From Methylobacterium aerolatum (GTDB lineage: Bacteria > Pseudomonadota > Alphaproteobacteria > Rhizobiales > Beijerinckiaceae): a stretch of DNA of 64,000 nt. Made by a program: the position numbers and the translations under genes. The stretch covers positions 62,001-126,000 of the forward strand of contig NZ_BPQE01000021.1 in the NCBI RefSeq assembly GCF_022179085.1. The letters run 5' to 3'. Below, one piece after another: positions 17,644 to 24,701 of this stretch. The notes under the pieces were generated by a model. It saw nothing but the letters and a program-made list of their open reading frames with translations, was not told the origin of the DNA and ran no database searches. Within the stretch, counting starts at the first letter, position 1. Each line of letters begins with the position of its first letter.

Positions 17644-18585
17644 ATGACCCGGTTCCTCGCCCCGTTCCTCCGCCTCGCCGTCACCGCCGCCATGGTGATC
17701 GCCGCCCTCGCGGTCGGCCACGGCCTCTGGGACTATTCCATGAACGCGCCCTGGACCCGCGACGGCCGGGTCCGCGCCGACGTGGTGGAGGTCGCCCCCG
17801 ACGTGTCGGGCCTCGTCACCGATGTCCTCGTGGAGGACAACCAGGCGGTGAAGCGCGGCGACGTGCTGTTCAAGATCGATCCCGAGCGCTTCACCCTCGC
17901 CCTGAGGCAGGCCGAAGCCATGGTCGAGGGCAAGCGCGCCAATGCGGAGCAGGCGGCGGCGGACTACCAGCGCTACAGCAAGTTGAGCGATGCCGCCGTC
18001 TCCCAGCAGAAGGTGGAACTGGCCCGCGCCGCCGACCTCGCCGCCAAGGCGGCCTATGACCAAGCGGTGGCGGATCGCGACCTCGCCAAGCTCAACCTCG
18101 CCCGGTCCGAGGTGCGGGCTTCGGTCAACGGGCGGATCACCAACATGGAGTTGCGCCCCGGCCACTACGTCAACACCGGCAAGGGCGTGATGGCCCTGGT
18201 CGACGGCGACACGCTGCGCGTGGAGGGCTATTTCGAGGAGACCAAGCTGCCGCGCATCCATGTGGGCGACAGGGCCAGCATCCGCCTGATGGGCGAGGGC
18301 ACGGCGCTCGGCGGCCGGGTCGAGAGCATCGCGGCGGGGATCGAGGACCGGGAGCGCTCCGCCGGGTCGACCCTGCTCGCCAACGTCAACCCGACCTTCG
18401 CCTGGGTGCGGCTCGCCCAGCGCATCCCCGTGCGGATCAAGCTCGACGCGGGGGCCGACCGCCGCCTGCTGGTGTCGGGCCGCACGGCGACGGTGGCGAT
18501 CGAGACTCCCGGTGCAGCCCCCGCCGCCGGCCTCCTCGGCGGGTGGCGGCAGGCGATGGCCGAGGCCGGGTGGATGGCCCGGTAG
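17644..18585 (+). CDS. HlyD-family membrane fusion protein (AaeA/EmrA-like)
   Basis: This 313-residue adaptor has an N-terminal anchor helix (AVTAAMVIAALAVGHGLWDY) followed by the typical TRDGRVRADVVEVAPDVSG opening and first lipoyl half (VTDVLVEDNQAVKRGDVLFKID). A helical hairpin (about 75-160), the second lipoyl half (VRASVNGRITNMELRPGHYV) and a beta-barrel end follow. It links the FUSC pump to an outer-membrane channel. It lies 18 bases after the DUF1656 gene, the last gene of the marR operon. The presence of both lipoyl halves contrasts with the RND adaptor encoded 7 kb upstream. Confidence 0.94.
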   Translation: MTRFLAPFLRLAVTAAMVIAALAVGHGLWDYSMNAPWTRDGRVRADVVEVAPDVSGLVTDVLVEDNQAVKRGDVLFKIDPERFTLALRQAEAMVEGKRANAEQAAADYQRYSKLSDAAVSQQKVELARAADLAAKAAYDQAVADRDLAKLNLARSEVRASVNGRITNMELRPGHYVNTGKGVMALVDGDTLRVEGYFEETKLPRIHVGDRASIRLMGEGTALGGRVESIAAGIEDRERSAGSTLLANVNPTFAWVRLAQRIPVRIKLDAGADRRLLVSGRTATVAIETPGAAPAAGLLGGWRQAMAEAGWMAR

Positions 18586-18596
18586 CGGGGCGGGCG

Positions 18597-19274
18597 TCAG
18601 GCCGGCAGCACGACCACCTTGGTCTTGACCGGGGTGCGCTCGTAGAGATGGATCATGTCCTGGCTCAGCAGGCCGACGCAGCCGCTGGTGATGCCGTTGC
18701 CGATCGTCTCCGGGTCGCTCGACGCGTAGATCGTGTAGAGGGTGTATTTCCCGTTCTGGTAGAGATGCAGGGTGCGGGCCCCGAGGGGGTTTTCGAGGCC
18801 GCCCGGCATCCCGCGGGCGTATTTCGCGGCCTCGGGCTGGCGGCGGATCATCTCCGCCGGCGGGGTCCAGGTCGCCCACTCGGACTTGCGGCCGACATAG
18901 GCGTCCCCGCTCCACAGGAAGCCGTCGCGCCCCACGTTCGCGCCGTAGCGGGTGGCCGAGCCACCCTCCTCGATGTGGTAGACGTAGTAGTTCTTCGGAT
19001 CGACGACGATCGTGCCCGGCGCTTCCTTGGTGTCGTAGCGGACGGTGCGGCGGTAATACTTCGGATCGAGCTTGGCGACGTTGACGGCGGGGATCGCGAA
19101 CTTCTCGTTCGGCATCGGCCCATAGAGCGCCTGCGCGTCGGCGAGGCGCATCGTGTCGGCGGTGTTGCAGCCGCCGAGTTCCAGCGCGGCGAGGCCCGCT
19201 GCAGAGCCGAACAGGAAGGTCCGGCGATCGAACGTCCCGCGCCGGGATGGGGCTGCTCCGGTCACCGTCTTCAT
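18597..19274 (-). CDS. YkuD (L,D-transpeptidase-like) protein with altered active site, probable Tat lipoprotein
   Basis: This 225-residue protein starts with a twin-arginine signal (RRTFLFGSAAGLAALELGGC) ending in a lipobox-like LGGC, so it should be folded before export and anchored in the inner membrane. The YkuD fold is clear: EEGGSATRYGANVGRDGFLW, a WTPPAEMIRRQPE region, and a catalytic block TSGCVGLLSQDMIHLYERTP. The nucleophilic Cys is kept, but the usual HGT is YAS and the Arg after GCV/I is Gly, so two catalytic-site positions differ from active L,D-transpeptidases. Closest in style to rhizobial ErfK/YbiS/YnhG proteins. ATG at 19274 preceded by GGACAGGGACGTCG. Convergent with the HlyD gene. 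Confidence 0.88.
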   Translation of the reverse strand: MKTVTGAAPSRRGTFDRRTFLFGSAAGLAALELGGCNTADTMRLADAQALYGPMPNEKFAIPAVNVAKLDPKYYRRTVRYDTKEAPGTIVVDPKNYYVYHIEEGGSATRYGANVGRDGFLWSGDAYVGRKSEWATWTPPAEMIRRQPEAAKYARGMPGGLENPLGARTLHLYQNGKYTLYTIYASSDPETIGNGITSGCVGLLSQDMIHLYERTPVKTKVVVLPA

Positions 19275-19520
19275 GGTCTGCGACGTCCCTGTCCTCGTCC
19301 GGAGGGAGAGTTCGTCGGCCTGCGCCCCGGTCCGTCCCCGTATCGGGGCGGTGCCGCCCTGCGGCCTGGCGGACAAGCTTCGGCCTCTCCCGGCGGACCG
19401 CCCTTCGGCGTCCGCGTGCGCGGAGTGAAGCGTGGCGATTGCGGCATCGGTGAGGTGAGGCGGGGTTTATCCCCGACTTCCTTCGCCTTCTCCCCGCCCC
19501 CGCGCGCGACGACGGGGTGC

Positions 19521-20381
19521 CTATCGCCCTATCGGGTGGGCCGGCGGGCAGGCCCCGTCGCAGCCCGCCGCCGCGACGCGCACCGGGTTTGCCCCGGCCA
19601 GGGCGCCCGGCACGGCGGGGAAGCGGTCCCGCGCCACCACCTCCGTGACCACATGGGCCGCACGCAGCTCGGCGGTGGTGGGAATCCAGATCTCGGCCGG
19701 GGCGACCTTCAGCGCCCGCGCCACGAAGGCGGCGGGAAGGCCGGCGGCGCGGTAGGCCGCCCGCTCCGGCGCCGGATCGACGGCGTGCACGCCTCCGTCC
19801 TCATCGACATCGTAGGGGGCGTGGAAGCCGAGGCGCCCGTCGGGTCCGAGGTAGCGCCTGCGGCCCTGCGCGAAGATCAGGGTGCAGGCGGAGGCGCAGG
19901 CGTCGGGCACGTAGGTGGAGAGGCCCCGCGCCGCCACGAGCCGCCCGATGGCGGTCGCCTCGTCCACGAGCCCGCCGTCGCTGTCGAGGTGCAGGCGCGT
20001 CACGCGGGGATGGGCCGCGAGCATCGCCGCCACCCTGGCGGCCACGCCCTCCGTGAGATCGCCCGCCAGGATCAGGTCCCGGCCGCCCGGTGCCAGGGTC
20101 AGGCGCGCCGGACGCTCACCGTCGCCGGATGCGCGCGGCCCGACGCGATCCGCCGGGGCGGGCGGCACCGTGAGCGCGGCGCGGTGCGTCAGGGCCCCGA
20201 GGGCGATCGCCGCCGCGGCGGCGGGCTCCGCGGCGGCGGGCTCCGCGGCGGCTTGGCAGGACGTCCCGGACCGCAGGGGAACCGACGGAAGCACCATGGC
20301 TGCCAGGGCGGCCAGTGCGAGCGAGGCGAGGAGCGAAGGAGCCCAGGCCGAACCGGCCCGGCGGAGGAGCGGGAGGTGCAT
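19521..20381 (-). CDS. Periplasmic ClpP/crotonase-like serine hydrolase-like protein
   Basis: This 286-residue protein has an N-terminal membrane helix or uncleaved signal (APSLLASLALAALAAMVLPS), an Ala/Glu-rich linker, then a ClpP-like domain. ILAGDLTEGVAARVAAML, LHLDSDGGLVDEATAIG and the nucleophile block DACASACTLIFAQG (Ser in ASACT) match the pattern of ClpP-type proteases, with GFHAPY supplying the probable His. It would act in the periplasm or be membrane-anchored. Similar alphaproteobacterial proteins are annotated only as hypothetical. The start chosen is the ATG at 20381; an upstream TTG is less likely. Substrate unknown. Confidence 0.72.
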   Translation of the reverse strand: MHLPLLRRAGSAWAPSLLASLALAALAAMVLPSVPLRSGTSCQAAAEPAAAEPAAAAAIALGALTHRAALTVPPAPADRVGPRASGDGERPARLTLAPGGRDLILAGDLTEGVAARVAAMLAAHPRVTRLHLDSDGGLVDEATAIGRLVAARGLSTYVPDACASACTLIFAQGRRRYLGPDGRLGFHAPYDVDEDGGVHAVDPAPERAAYRAAGLPAAFVARALKVAPAEIWIPTTAELRAAHVVTEVVARDRFPAVPGALAGANPVRVAAAGCDGACPPAHPIGR

Positions 20382-20509
20382 GACGGGCTGTTCCAGCAAG
20401 GCGCGGACCAACGGGCCGGCGATCAGCCGTGACCGAGGGGCCCCGGCCGCGGTGGCGGCGCGGCCGGGGGCGGCATGGGGCGTCAGGAGGGAGGGCCGGG
20501 GGCGCGGCG

Positions 20510-20776
20510 CTACTGGAGATAGGAGACGAACATCTCCGAGACCGCCCGGGAGGCATAGGCCTCGGGACTCTCGCCCCAGCGCACGGGGAAGGCTTCCGCG
20601 ACTTTCCGGCCCGCCAGGATGCCGAGCACCTCGTCCGGCATCAGGCCATCCTCGTAGGCGCTGGCCAGGGCGGCCTCCTCGTAGCGGGCATGGGCGCGCG
20701 GGGTCCGGGGGCGGTACGCGGCGCGCGGCGTCAGGGGCGCGAGGTCGTGGCTCGGGGCGCTATCGTGGGGCTGCAT
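20510..20776 (-). CDS. Small hypothetical protein
   Basis: This 88-residue protein has a Pro/Arg-rich first 40 residues followed by a predicted helical part, EEAALASAYEDGLMPDEVLGILAG and PEAYASRAVSEMFVSYLQ. I do not recognise a family. Codon use is normal for the window, and the ATG gives MQPHDSAPSHD. It is transcribed in the same direction as the ClpP-like gene, 128 bases away. No function is proposed. Confidence 0.55.
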   Translation of the reverse strand: MQPHDSAPSHDLAPLTPRAAYRPRTPRAHARYEEAALASAYEDGLMPDEVLGILAGRKVAEAFPVRWGESPEAYASRAVSEMFVSYLQ

Positions 20777-21076
20777 GGCAGTGGGCCTTTCGTATCCGTT
20801 GTCTCGATGAATGGGTCTCCTGGCTGGAATGGAGGCAACGACAACACGACATCGACTTGGCCACTTGCCCAAGATCAGTCATCGATCGATCCTCCGTGGT
20901 TGATACCGTCGAACTCGCTGCCGACGATGAAACTCTACCGGCGAACCGCAAGAATGTGCTGCCAAATGCATCCCCCGCCGCAATGAGGATGGGCTCCCGC
21001 GGCGGGCCCGCGTCACAAAACTCTTCCCAGGCTCGCCCTCGGCCTGGGTCCGTGACCGCAGAGGCCGCCGACCTCG

Positions 21077-21110
21077 CCGTCATGGCGAAAAGGGAAGCCA
21101 TCCCGAGGCG
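21077..21110. repeat. Degenerate arm of the type A palindromic repeat
   Basis: CCTCGCCGTCATGGCGAAAA and the following bases match the left arm of the 31257-31367 element with a few substitutions and a short gap. No partner arm is visible nearby, so this is a decayed half-copy. Confidence 0.4.
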
Positions 21111-21251
21111 CTCGCCTTCCGCCGAGGCTGACCCTTACGCCCTCACCCCCCTCATCCTGAGTGTCTGGCCGGACAGTCAGCCCTTGTCCCCACCGCGCCC
21201 TCATCCCGAGAGACTGGCCGAGAAGGTTCTGGCGGCCCAGGAAGCCCTCCT

Positions 21252-21343
21252 CGTCTTTGCGAGCGGAGCGAAGCAATCCAGGGAAACGGGCCGTTTCCGA
21301 CGGTGGCGCATCCCTGGATTGCTTCGCTCCGCTCGCAAAGACG
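21252..21343. repeat. Palindromic repeat type A, 33-bp perfect arms
   Basis: Two 33-base arms (21252-21284 and 21311-21343) are exact reverse complements, beginning CGTCTTTGCGAGCGGAGCGA. The 26-base loop contains TTCCGACGGTGGCGCA and a small internal stem AACGG/CCGTT. The core GCGAGCGGAGCGAAGCAATCC resembles dispersed palindromes that I recall from Bradyrhizobium and Methylobacterium intergenic regions. Perfect arms imply recent insertion or selection for the structure. Related copies in this window lie at 21077, 31257, 36686 and 49177. Confidence 0.9.
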
Positions 21344-21371
21344 GAGGGGCGACGACCTTTCCGGCCAGACA

Positions 21372-21465
21372 CTGAGGTGCGGCGAAGCCGCCTCGAAGGA
21401 GGGATCCAGAGAGCGCTGCGATCCCTGGAGCCCTCCTTCGAGGCCCGGCGAGCCGGGCACCTCAG
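21372..21465. repeat. Palindromic repeat type B
   Basis: CTGAGGTGC (21372-21380) pairs with GCACCTCAG (21457-21465), and CCTCGAAGGAGGG (21391-21403) pairs perfectly with CCCTCCTTCGAGG (21431-21443), with bulged GC-rich segments between. It starts about 30 bases after the type A element, so the two form a composite block of about 215 bases. Related fragments with TCATCCTGAG and CTGAGGATGA flank it at about 21157 and 21507. Confidence 0.8.
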
Positions 21466-21578
21466 GATGAGGCTGAGTGTGGGAAAACCGGCTTCCCGGC
21501 CGGACTCTGAGGATGAGAGCGAGACGGAAGCGCACTGTGCAGACGCCTTAAAAATTCTTGCTCCAAATTGCGCTCATT

Positions 21579-21593
21579 AGAGAATATTTCTCT
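21579..21593. promoter_or_regulatory. Palindrome AGAGAA-TAT-TTCTCT upstream of metN
   Basis: A perfect 15-nt palindrome in an AT-rich patch about 130 bases before the metN start. A promoter-like pair follows, TTGACC (21626-21631) and CGATAC (21649-21654), with a 17-base spacer. The palindrome could bind a regulator of methionine import. No SAM riboswitch consensus is visible. Confidence 0.35.
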
Positions 21594-21720
21594 CGCAGAC
21601 TTGATAATTTTGCGGGCTCCTTTCATTGACCCGCCCGCAGGGCAGACGCGATACCGTCGCCTTCTTTCCCTCCCCGCTGGATGCCGGATGGCCGCGACGC
21701 TCCGGTCCAAGGAGCCCCGT

Positions 21721-22833
21721 GTGCCGGTTCGCCCGTCCCCGACCGATGATGCCGACCCGGCACCGCTGATCCGTTTCGAGGGCGTCTCGAAGGCGTATCC
21801 GGCCCGGGGCGGCTCCGCCCCGGTGGCGGCCCTGTCCGGGATCGACCTGTCCGTGCCGCGGGGGTCGATCCTCGGGGTGATCGGCCGCTCGGGCGCGGGC
21901 AAGTCCACGCTCATCCGGCTGATCAACGGGCTGGAGCGGCCGAGCGCGGGGCGCGTCCTGGTGGGTGGCGCGGAGGTCTCCGCCCTCGACGAGCGGGCCC
22001 TGCGCCAGGTGCGGGCCCGCGTCGGCATGATCTTCCAGCACTTCAACCTGCTGTCTTCGCGCACCGCCGCCGACAACGTCGCCCTGCCCCTGGAGATCGC
22101 GGGGTGGACGAAGGAGGCGATCCGCGCCCGCGTCGCCGACCTCCTCGCCCTGGTCGGGCTGGAGGACCGCGCCCACCGCTACCCGGCGGAACTCTCGGGC
22201 GGGCAGAAGCAGCGGGTCGGCATCGCCCGGGCGCTCGCCACGAAGCCCGACGTGCTGCTCTCCGACGAGGCGACCTCGGCGCTGGACCCCGAGACCACCC
22301 GGGCGATCCTGGCGCTCCTCAAGCGCATCAACCGCGAGCTCGGGCTCACCATCGTCCTCATCACCCACGAGATGTCGGTGATCCGGGCCGTGGCGGACGA
22401 GGTGGCGGTGATCGAGGGCGGCCGCATCGTGGAGGGCGGGCCGGTCTATGAGGTCTTCACCCGGCCGCGGGCCGAGATCACCCGCAGCCTGCTCGCGGGA
22501 GAGGCCGGGCACGGCCTGCCGCCGGGCCTTGCCGCGCGCCTCGCACCCAACCCCACGCCCGGCGCCGCCCCGGTGCTGCGCCTCGTGTTCCGCGGTCCCG
22601 GCTCCGACGCGGCGATCATCGCCCGCCTCGCCCGCGAGACCGGCATCGAAGCCGCGATCCTTGCGGGCGCCGTCGATGAGATCGGCGGCGAGCCCTTCGG
22701 CGCGCTCACCGTCTCCCTGTCCCCGGGGCCGGACGTGCTGGCCCGCGCCCGCGCCTTCCTCGCGGCGAGCGGCGTGGAAACGGAGGAACTGGGCTACCTG
22801 ACGCAGCGCGGGGAGGAGTCCCATGTCGCCTGA
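21721..22833 (+). CDS. metN: Methionine ABC transporter ATP-binding protein
   Basis: This 370-residue ATPase has Walker [10 protein letters not shown], signature [15 protein letters not shown], Walker [16 protein letters not shown] and a C-terminal NIL domain (from about 275, [21 protein letters not shown]). In MetN the NIL domain binds methionine and shuts down uptake when the cell is replete. The GTG start is chosen because AAGGAG lies six bases upstream; in-frame ATG codons further up lack a ribosome site. It overlaps metI by 11 bases. The gene heads a complete metNIQ operon for high-affinity methionine import. Confidence 0.96.
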   Translation: MPVRPSPTDDADPAPLIRFEGVSKAYPARGGSAPVAALSGIDLSVPRGSILGVIGRSGAGKSTLIRLINGLERPSAGRVLVGGAEVSALDERALRQVRARVGMIFQHFNLLSSRTAADNVALPLEIAGWTKEAIRARVADLLALVGLEDRAHRYPAELSGGQKQRVGIARALATKPDVLLSDEATSALDPETTRAILALLKRINRELGLTIVLITHEMSVIRAVADEVAVIEGGRIVEGGPVYEVFTRPRAEITRSLLAGEAGHGLPPGLAARLAPNPTPGAAPVLRLVFRGPGSDAAIIARLARETGIEAAILAGAVDEIGGEPFGALTVSLSPGPDVLARARAFLAASGVETEELGYLTQRGEESHVA

Positions 22834-23488
22834 AATCATCGACCTCGTCCTCAAGGCGACGGGCGACACCCTCGTCATGGTGGCGATTGCGGCCGTGCTG
22901 GGGACCCTGTTCGGTTTGCCGCTGGGCGTGTTCCTCGCCACGAGCCGCCGGGGCGAACTGTTGTCCGCGCCGGCGGTCAACGCGGCGCTGGGCTTCGTGG
23001 TCAACGCCACCCGCTCCACGCCCTTCATCATCCTCGTGGTGGCGATCATCCCCTTCACGCGGCTGATCGCGGGCACCTCCATCGGCACCAATGCCGCCAC
23101 CGTGCCGCTGACCGTGGCCGCGACGCCGTTCATCGCCCGCCTGGTGGAGGCGGCGATCCGCGAGGTCGATCAGGGCCTCGTGGAGGCGGCCCGCGCCTTC
23201 GGGGCGAGCCCCCTCCAAATCGTGCTCAAGGTGCTGGTGCCCGAGGCCCTGCCCGGCATCCTCCTCGGGCTGACCCTCGCGGTCGTCTCGCTCATCGGCT
23301 ACTCGGCGATGGTCGGGGCGGTGGGCGGGGGCGGCCTCGGCGACCTCGGCATCCGCTACGGCTACCAGCGCTTCCGGCCCGACATGATGCTCACCGTCGT
23401 CGTGGTGCTGATCGTGCTCGTGCAGGTCGTGCAAAGCCTCGGCGAGACCCTGGCCCGCCGCGTCAACCGGCGGATCCGCCGGGCCTGA
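22823..23488 (+). CDS. metI: Methionine ABC transporter permease
   Basis: This 221-residue permease has five to six membrane helices and the cytoplasmic EAA loop [25 protein letters not shown] that docks on Met[27 protein letters not shown] in the last third is the characteristic MetI block. It overlaps metN by 11 bases and has GGGGAGGAGTCCC just before the ATG, a strong ribosome site. Confidence 0.97.
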   Translation: MSPEIIDLVLKATGDTLVMVAIAAVLGTLFGLPLGVFLATSRRGELLSAPAVNAALGFVVNATRSTPFIILVVAIIPFTRLIAGTSIGTNAATVPLTVAATPFIARLVEAAIREVDQGLVEAARAFGASPLQIVLKVLVPEALPGILLGLTLAVVSLIGYSAMVGAVGGGGLGDLGIRYGYQRFRPDMMLTVVVVLIVLVQVVQSLGETLARRVNRRIRRA

Positions 23489-23530
23489 TTCCCCCTCCCC
23501 TTCAGCCCTCCAACGAACGGACCGACTCCC

Positions 23531-24310
23531 ATGCTGCGCGCCCTGACGCTCGCCGCCCTCCTCGCCCTCACCGTCCCGGCTCAGGCCGATCCGCTCAAGC
23601 GCGTGCGCATTGGCGCCACGCCGGGGCCGCACGCGCAGATCCTCGAAGCGGTGAAGCCCGTGGCGGCCAAGAAGGGTCTCGACCTCCAGATCGTCGAGTT
23701 CTCGGACTACGTGATCCCGAACGAGGCCCTGGCCTCCGGCGAGTTGGAGGCGAACTCCTTCCAGCACCAGCCCTACCTCGACAACCAGAAGGCGGATCGC
23801 GGCTACAAGATCGTGAGCGTCGCCACCACGGTGAACTTCCCCCTCGGGATCTACTCGAAGAAGCACAAGAGCTTCGATGCCGTCCCCACCGGCGGCACCC
23901 TGGCGATCCCGAACGACCCGACCAACGGCGGGCGCGCCCTGTTGCTCCTGCAGGACAAGGGCATCATCACCCTGAAGCCCGGCATCGGCCTCAAGCCGAG
24001 CGTCGCCGACATCGTCGGCAACCCCAGGAAGCTCCGCATCATCGAGGTGGAGGCGGCCCTCACGGCCCGCTCCCTCGACGACGTCGATGCGGCGGCGATC
24101 AACGGCAACTACGCCACCCCGGCCGGCTTCAAGCCCTCCGACGCGATCCTCAAGGAGGATCCGAAGGGCCCCTACGCCAACGTCATCGCCGTGCGCGAGG
24201 CGGACAAGGACCAGCCCTGGGTGAAGGCCCTGGTGGAAAGCTACCAGACCCCAGAGACCCGCGCCTTCATCGAGAAGACCTTCGGCAGCACGGTGCTGGC
24301 GAGCTGGTAG
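23531..24310 (+). CDS. metQ: Methionine-binding periplasmic protein
   Basis: This 259-residue NlpA/MetQ-family protein starts with a type I signal peptide (LRALTLAALLALTVPAQA) and lacks a lipobox Cys, so it is probably soluble in the periplasm. Family blocks are present: VRIGATPGPHAQILE, FSDYVIPNEALASGELEANSF (split over residues about 55-76), QHQPYL, and ALTARSLDDVDAAAINGNYA. It delivers methionine to MetNI. It is 42 bases after metI, the last gene of the operon. Confidence 0.97.
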   Translation: MLRALTLAALLALTVPAQADPLKRVRIGATPGPHAQILEAVKPVAAKKGLDLQIVEFSDYVIPNEALASGELEANSFQHQPYLDNQKADRGYKIVSVATTVNFPLGIYSKKHKSFDAVPTGGTLAIPNDPTNGGRALLLLQDKGIITLKPGIGLKPSVADIVGNPRKLRIIEVEAALTARSLDDVDAAAINGNYATPAGFKPSDAILKEDPKGPYANVIAVREADKDQPWVKALVESYQTPETRAFIEKTFGSTVLASW

Positions 24311-24333
24311 GCGCGAGAAACGTCGGGGTTACA

Positions 24334-24345
24334 ACCTGTACAGGT
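24334..24345. promoter_or_regulatory. Perfect palindrome ACCTGTACAGGT
   Basis: A 12-nt perfect palindrome lies 24 bases after the metQ stop and about 77 bases before the His-rich protein gene. Metal- and redox-responsive MerR-type and related dimeric regulators use sites of this size. It could also be part of the metQ 3' structure, although no T-tract follows. Confidence 0.35.
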
Positions 24346-24421
24346 GCTGCACGGCGAGGTCAGAGCCGGTTCAAGGCGCGGCGGCGATGATGGCCCCATG
24401 GCATTCCGAAAGGGTATCCCC

Positions 24422-24676
24422 ATGAAGCTTCGTCTCGCCGGCCTCGTCGCCGCCGCCCTCGTCCTCCTGCCCGGCGCGGCCTCCGCCCAGTGGTACGACC
24501 ACGGTCCGCGCCACCACGGCTGGGGCCACCACCACCACCGGCATCACCACCACCATCACTGGGGTCACCACCACCGTCACCACGGCCACCATTGGGGCCA
24601 CGGCCGCCACCGCCACCATCCCGGCTACGGCTACGGCTACGGGCGGTCCCACCACGGCCACCACGATTGGTACTGA
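24422..24676 (+). CDS. Secreted histidine-rich protein, probable metal binder
   Basis: This 84-residue protein has a signal peptide (MKLRLAGLVAAALVLLPGAASAQ) and a mature part made almost only of His, Gly, Arg, Trp and Tyr. About 28 of the 60 mature residues are His, in blocks such as GHHHHRHHHHHHWGHHH, ending in GYGYGYG and HHDWY. Such proteins bind nickel, cobalt, zinc or copper in the periplasm or act as secreted buffers. It lies next to a B12-regulated TonB receptor, which makes a cobalt link conceivable but unproven. An in-frame ATG eight codons upstream is an alternative start. Confidence 0.72.
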   Translation: MKLRLAGLVAAALVLLPGAASAQWYDHGPRHHGWGHHHHRHHHHHHWGHHHRHHGHHWGHGRHRHHPGYGYGYGRSHHGHHDWY

Positions 24677-24701
24677 GGGCGGCCCGGCCGGGCGGCCTCA
24701 G
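24673..24701. terminator. Convergent terminator with both stop codons in its arms
   Basis: CTGAGG-GCG-GCCCGG folds onto CCGGGC-GG-CCTCAG. The TGA of the His-rich gene lies in the left arm and the complement of the receptor's stop lies in the right arm. A bidirectional terminator is likely. Confidence 0.6.

Larger units (their letters stand above)
20777..21720. other. Gene-poor, repeat-rich interval before metNIQ
   Basis: About 940 bases without a convincing gene. The left half is ordinary, somewhat AT-richer sequence holding a degenerate copy of a palindromic repeat (21077-21110). The middle holds two large palindromic elements, described separately. The right 150 bases are AT-rich and look like the metN promoter region. 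Long open frames here are shadows of palindromes and GC bias. Confidence 0.6.

Noticed and set aside
20777-21375. Long plus-strand frame across the repeat block
   Set aside because: It reads through palindromes and shows no protein-like pattern.
21560-21720. SAM riboswitch before metNIQ
   Set aside because: No conserved SAM-I, SAM-II or SAM-V blocks could be found; only a palindrome and a promoter-like pair are present.
24371-24664. Val/Ala-rich minus-strand frame opposite the His-rich gene
   Set aside because: It is the reverse reading of His codons; the plus strand has a signal peptide and ribosome context.
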